The notes under the pieces were generated by a model. It made no database searches. It was not told the origin of the DNA and saw nothing but the letters and a program-made list of their open reading frames with translations. DNA of 64,000 bases from Rufibacter immobilis (GTDB lineage: Bacteria; Bacteroidota; Bacteroidia; Cytophagales; Hymenobacteraceae): contig NZ_RJJE01000002.1 of the NCBI RefSeq assembly GCF_003721565.1, positions 372,001 to 436,000 on the forward strand, written 5' to 3'. A program made the translations under genes and the position numbers. Positions 60,975 to 64,000 of the stretch are shown piece after piece. How positions within the stretch are numbered: the first letter of the stretch is position 1; every line of letters begins with the position of its first letter.

Positions 60975-61014
60975 GTGTTTAGGGGCCAATTTCGGAAAAA
61001 CGGCCCCTAAACGC
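60975..61014. repeat. GTTTAGGGGC hairpin, copy 25 (full)
   Basis: GTGTTTAGGGGCC and GGCCCCTAAACGC, inner CC/GG instead of CT/AG on both arms. It ends within the stop codon of the M16 peptidase gene. Confidence 0.85.
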
Positions 61015-62297
61015 TATTCTTCTTCTAAAACTTCTTCCAGTTCCTCCTGCGCCTCGTTGCCGGGGGCTGCCTTGTAGAACAGCGTGGAGCAATTGTCTGG
61101 CCGAAGGATCTCCTGGGCTTGGCGGTAAATGTCTTCTGAGGTGACGGCCTGTACCAGCGCCCCTTCTTCGTTCACGTGGTTGGGGTTGCCCATCAGTTTC
61201 CCGAAGGCCAGGTTCATGGCCCGGTTCAGGAGTTCTATCTCTGAGAAGACAATGGAGGTCTCGGCCTGGTTTTTCACTTTCTGGAGTTCTTCCTCACTGA
61301 TGTGCTCCGCGCGGATTTTCTCCACAATGGCCTCCACGGCGGCGTTGGCCACCTGTATGTCTACGCCGGTGTTCAGCTTGCCCTGGATGACCAGCAGGCC
61401 CGGTTCCATGGAGCCGGTCGCAAACGCCGAGATGGAGTTGAACAGCTTCTGCTCTTTCACCAGCTCATGGTGCAGTCTGGAGGAATCGCCGCGGCCCAGC
61501 ACATCGGCCAGTAAATCCCCGGCGTAATACTCTGGGCTGGTGCGGCCGGGCATGTGGTAAGCTTTGTACAACGCAGACAGGGGCACCGGTGCTTCCACCT
61601 CCTGAAAACGCGCCTGGGTCTGGCGGGGCTCCGCGGGCAGATTGCGCTCATATTTCACCCCGCCGGGGATGGGCCCGAACCATTTCTGGGTAAGTTCCTG
61701 GGCGCGCTCAAAAGTGATATTGCCGGCGATGACCAGAATGGCGTTGGCCGGGGAGTAGTGTTTCTTGAAGAAAGCCCGCACATCATCCATCACTGCGTTT
61801 TCAATGTGACTTACTTCTTTGCCAATGGTAGCCCATTTGTAGGGGTGTACATGGTAGGCCAGCGGCCGGAGCTTGAGCCAGACATCGCCGTAGGGCTGGT
61901 TCAGGTAATTCTGCTTGAACTCCTCTACCACCACTTTGCGCTGTACCTCCAGCCCGTTTTCACTGAACGCCAGATCCAGCATGCGGTCAGACTCCAGCCA
62001 AAATCCCGTTTCAATGTTCTGGGCGGGCACCGTGAGGTAGTAGTTGGTGAGGTCAGGTGAGGTGAAAGCGTTATTCTCGCCACCGGCCTGCTGCAGGGGC
62101 GCGTCATAGTTGGGGATGTTCACGGAGCCGCTGAACATGAGGTGTTCAAACAGGTGGGCAAACCCGGTATGTTGTTCGTCTTCATCGCGTGAGCCAACGT
62201 TGTAGAGCACGTTCAGGACCGCCAGGGGCGTAGTAGGGTCTTCGTGCACCAGGCAGCGCAGGCCGTTCTCCAGCGTGAATTCTTTGTAGTGGATCAT
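61014..62297 (-). CDS. M16 family zinc peptidase
   Basis: A 427-residue pitrilysin/processing-peptidase-like protein. The inverted zinc motif GFAHLFEHLMFSGS (HLFEH) with the distal Glu in VVEEFKQNYLNQPYG is intact. The C-terminal half has the paired non-catalytic domain. Length fits one-half M16B enzymes that act as dimers. I start at the ATG 62297 (MIHYKEFTLENGL); the TTG at 62306 is also in frame. No signal peptide is visible, so it is probably cytosolic. Confidence 0.9.
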   Translation of the reverse strand: MIHYKEFTLENGLRCLVHEDPTTPLAVLNVLYNVGSRDEDEQHTGFAHLFEHLMFSGSVNIPNYDAPLQQAGGENNAFTSPDLTNYYLTVPAQNIETGFWLESDRMLDLAFSENGLEVQRKVVVEEFKQNYLNQPYGDVWLKLRPLAYHVHPYKWATIGKEVSHIENAVMDDVRAFFKKHYSPANAILVIAGNITFERAQELTQKWFGPIPGGVKYERNLPAEPRQTQARFQEVEAPVPLSALYKAYHMPGRTSPEYYAGDLLADVLGRGDSSRLHHELVKEQKLFNSISAFATGSMEPGLLVIQGKLNTGVDIQVANAAVEAIVEKIRAEHISEEELQKVKNQAETSIVFSEIELLNRAMNLAFGKLMGNPNHVNEEGALVQAVTSEDIYRQAQEILRPDNCSTLFYKAAPGNEAQEELEEVLEEE

Positions 62298-62384
62298 AGG
62301 TAACAATAAGTGAGACTGCTCTTTGTAGAGCGTGGTATTCTAACGCGGCCGGGCAAGCGGTGTTACAGTCTGCCGGTGGCGTTT

Positions 62385-62424
62385 CCGTTTAGGGGCTCTT
62401 TTTTAGAAAACAGCCCCTAAACGG
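62385..62424. repeat. GTTTAGGGGC hairpin, copy 26 (full)
   Basis: CCGTTTAGGGGCTC and CAGCCCCTAAACGG, in the divergent gap between the M16 peptidase and the E1 dehydrogenase. Confidence 0.88.
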
Positions 62425-62505
62425 CAAAAGTAAAAATAAGTAGCCTAGTATTTCACCCCTTCATTGATTGCTGTAAATTTACGATTCGCAGAAACCGCGA
62501 ATGCC

Positions 62506-64000
62506 ATGAAATTCAACCGAAAAGACTATACAGACGACGATCTGCTGCATTTGTACCGGGGTATCTTAAAACCTCGCATGATTGAAGAGAAAATGCTGAT
62601 TCTGCTGCGGCAGGGCAAGGTGAGCAAGTGGTTCTCCGGCATTGGGCAGGAGGCAATCTCGGTGGGCTCTACCCTGGCGCTGGACGAAGATGAATACATT
62701 CTGCCGCTGCACCGCAACCTGGGGGTGTTCACGTGCCGGAATGTGCCATTGGACCGCCTGTTTGCTCAGTTCCAGGGCAAGAGAACCGGTTTCACCAAAG
62801 GGCGTGACAGGTCTTTCCACTTCGGGAGCAACGAGCACCACATTGTGGGCATGATCTCGCACCTGGGCCCGCAGCTGGCCGTAGCCGATGGCATTGCCCT
62901 GGCGGAGTTGCTGGACAATCGTGAGAAAGTGGCCCTGGTCTACAGCGGCGACGGCGGCGCCAGCGAAGGTGATTTCCATGAGGCCCTGAACGTGGCCGCC
63001 GTGTGGAGCCTGCCGGTCATTTTCATGATTGAGAACAACGGCTACGGCTTATCTACGCCCAGCAATGAGCAGTTCAAGTGCCAGTACTTCATTGACAAAG
63101 GCCCGGCCTACGGCATAGATGCCCTGCAGATAGACGGGAACAATGTGCTGGAGGTGTATGACACCGTTCGGCAGGCGGCCTACAGCATCAGGAAGAACCC
63201 ACGCCCCATGCTCATAGAAGCCATGACCTTTAGAATGCGCGGGCACGAAGAGGCTTCCGGTACCAAATACGTGCCACAGGAGCTGTTTGAGCGCTGGAGC
63301 AAGAAAGACCCGGTAGAGAACTTTGAGAAATACCTGCTGGATGAGAAAGTGCTCACGCCTAAATCACTCGCGGCCATCAGGGAAGAGATAAGGGAAGAGA
63401 TTGAGCGCGGGCTGGAGACCGCCCACGCCACGCCCATGCCTACCCCAGACCCCAAGGAAGAGCTCGCAGATATGTACCAGCCGTTCATCCAGACGGTGAT
63501 TAAGCCCCGCGACAGCGCCCGCTCAGAGCGCCGCTTTGTAGACGCAGTGTCAGACGCCTTGCGCCAAAGCCTGGAGCGCTACCCAGAGCTGGTGATTATG
63601 GGGCAAGACATCGCCGAATACGGTGGGGTATTTAAGGTAACCGAAGGGTTTGTGGAGAAGTTCGGGAAGGAGCGCATCCGCAACACGCCCCTGTGCGAGT
63701 CTGCCATCCTGGGCGTGGGGCTGGGGATGTCTATTCGGAAGAAGAAGTCTGTGGTGGAAATGCAGTTCGCCGATTTTGTGAGTGCCGGTTTTAGCCAGAT
63801 TGTGAATAACCTGGCCAAGAGCCACTACCGCTGGGGCCAGAACGCCGATGTGGTGGTGCGTATGCCCACAGGTGCGGGCGCGGCGGCCGGTCCGTTCCAC
63901 TCCCAGAGCAACGAAGCCTGGTTTTTCCATACGCCCGGCCTCAAAATTGTGTATCCGTCTACCCCCTATGATGCCAAGGGTTTGCTCAACGCCGCCATTG
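62506..64000 (+). CDS. fused alpha/beta E1 component of a 2-oxoacid dehydrogenase (3' truncated)
   Basis: The first 498 codons of a thiamine-diphosphate E1 enzyme; it runs off the window. The alpha domain (about 1-330) has GIGQEAISVGS, the TPP motif GDGGASEGDFHEALNVAAVW (from residue 148) and IENNGYGLSTP. The beta domain begins near residue 345 (RFVDAVSDALRQSLERYPEL) and shows GQDIAEYGGVFKVTEGF and QFADFVSAGF. Fusion of both chains resembles the branched-chain or pyruvate type E1 of Bacteroidota. It needs a lipoylated E2, which ties it to lipB functionally. The start is ATG 62506. Confidence 0.92.
   Translation, partial: MKFNRKDYTDDDLLHLYRGILKPRMIEEKMLILLRQGKVSKWFSGIGQEAISVGSTLALDEDEYILPLHRNLGVFTCRNVPLDRLFAQFQGKRTGFTKGRDRSFHFGSNEHHIVGMISHLGPQLAVADGIALAELLDNREKVALVYSGDGGASEGDFHEALNVAAVWSLPVIFMIENNGYGLSTPSNEQFKCQYFIDKGPAYGIDALQIDGNNVLEVYDTVRQAAYSIRKNPRPMLIEAMTFRMRGHEEASGTKYVPQELFERWSKKDPVENFEKYLLDEKVLTPKSLAAIREEIREEIERGLETAHATPMPTPDPKEELADMYQPFIQTVIKPRDSARSERRFVDAVSDALRQSLERYPELVIMGQDIAEYGGVFKVTEGFVEKFGKERIRNTPLCESAILGVGLGMSIRKKKSVVEMQFADFVSAGFSQIVNNLAKSHYRWGQNADVVVRMPTGAGAAAGPFHSQSNEAWFFHTPGLKIVYPSTPYDAKGLLNAAI

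Noticed and set aside
2385-62424. Calling every hairpin copy a rho-independent terminator
   Set aside because: Most have no T-run after the stem, several lie in divergent promoter gaps, and the T-run is inside the arms. Only a few (for example 46935) have a T-rich tail.
1-64000. Search for tRNA, rRNA, tmRNA, CRISPR arrays, integrases, transposases, phage genes
   Set aside because: No cloverleaf-like gap, rRNA-like block, regularly spaced repeat array or recombinase motif was seen. The repeats present are irregularly placed hairpins.

Overview
The window reads as chromosomal DNA of a Bacteroidota member, most likely order Cytophagales, family Hymenobacteraceae (Rufibacter/Pontibacter-like). 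The support is: a type IX secretion/gliding core (PorP/SprF-like protein, gldK-gldL-gldM-gldN), a SprE/PorW-like lipoprotein, a split F1Fo ATP synthase operon whose subunit a has a signal peptide, DUF4271 next to hemD, TAnnTTTG-type promoters, and weak Shine-Dalgarno sequences. The genus is inference. I see no rRNA, tRNA, CRISPR array, integrase, transposase or prophage gene.

Layout. 1-8.9 kb: a MacAB-TolC-like export unit (5'-truncated HlyD adaptor, TolC, ABC ATPase, two FtsX/MacB permeases) followed by an NtrC-type regulator and its overlapping histidine kinase. 9.2-11.7 kb: a TPR/HExxH lipoprotein-like metallopeptidase and a DUF72 protein on the minus strand. 12.2-16 kb: RlpA-SPOR, a MORN-like protein, YraN, LipB and an overlapping orphan. 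16-25 kb: a WecA/MraY-like transferase, DUF4271, hemD, then porP-gldKLMN. 25-32 kb (minus): uvrC, a class A PBP and the SprE/PorW lipoprotein. 32-38 kb: ATP synthase genes (atpZ, a 4-TM protein, atpB-E-F-H-A-G); beta and epsilon are absent. 38-51 kb: PafA-like phosphatase, pyrophosphatase, UbiA-like protein, NAD(P)HX repair enzyme, PAP2, thioredoxin-NHL protein, serine dehydratase alpha, small secreted protein, antiporter, lipoprotein, glycerophosphodiesterase, Lrp regulator. 52-55 kb: a serine-synthesis pair, a phosphoserine phosphatase-phosphoglycerate dehydrogenase fusion followed by a SerC-like aminotransferase. 55-64 kb: a Lys-rich small secreted protein, LutB, a thioredoxin-fold gene broken by one in-frame TAG, an M28 peptidase, ispF, an M16 peptidase and a truncated fused alpha/beta E1 dehydrogenase.

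The most unusual signal is not a gene. About 26 copies of one imperfect hairpin (arms near GTTTAGGGGCTGTTTTTC and GAAAAACAGCCCCTAAAC) sit in the gaps between transcription units across the whole window. They are missing inside tight operons (lipB to gldN, uvrC to sprE, the ATP synthase genes). Differences in one arm are often matched in the other, and in several copies the locus-specific flanks are also complementary. The hairpins occur at convergent, tandem and divergent gaps, so simple termination does not explain them all. Other palindromic families cluster at 2.4-2.7 kb and 5.8-6.25 kb. Separate single-copy hairpins lie within the ATP synthase operon.

Functional links: SerB-SerA and SerC cover the three steps from 3-phosphoglycerate to serine, with a divergent Lrp regulator beside them and a serine dehydratase 5 kb away. 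PorP/GldKLMN and SprE/PorW belong to one secretion machine encoded at two places. The export unit and the NtrC/kinase pair are adjacent and co-directed, which suggests stress-responsive control of export.
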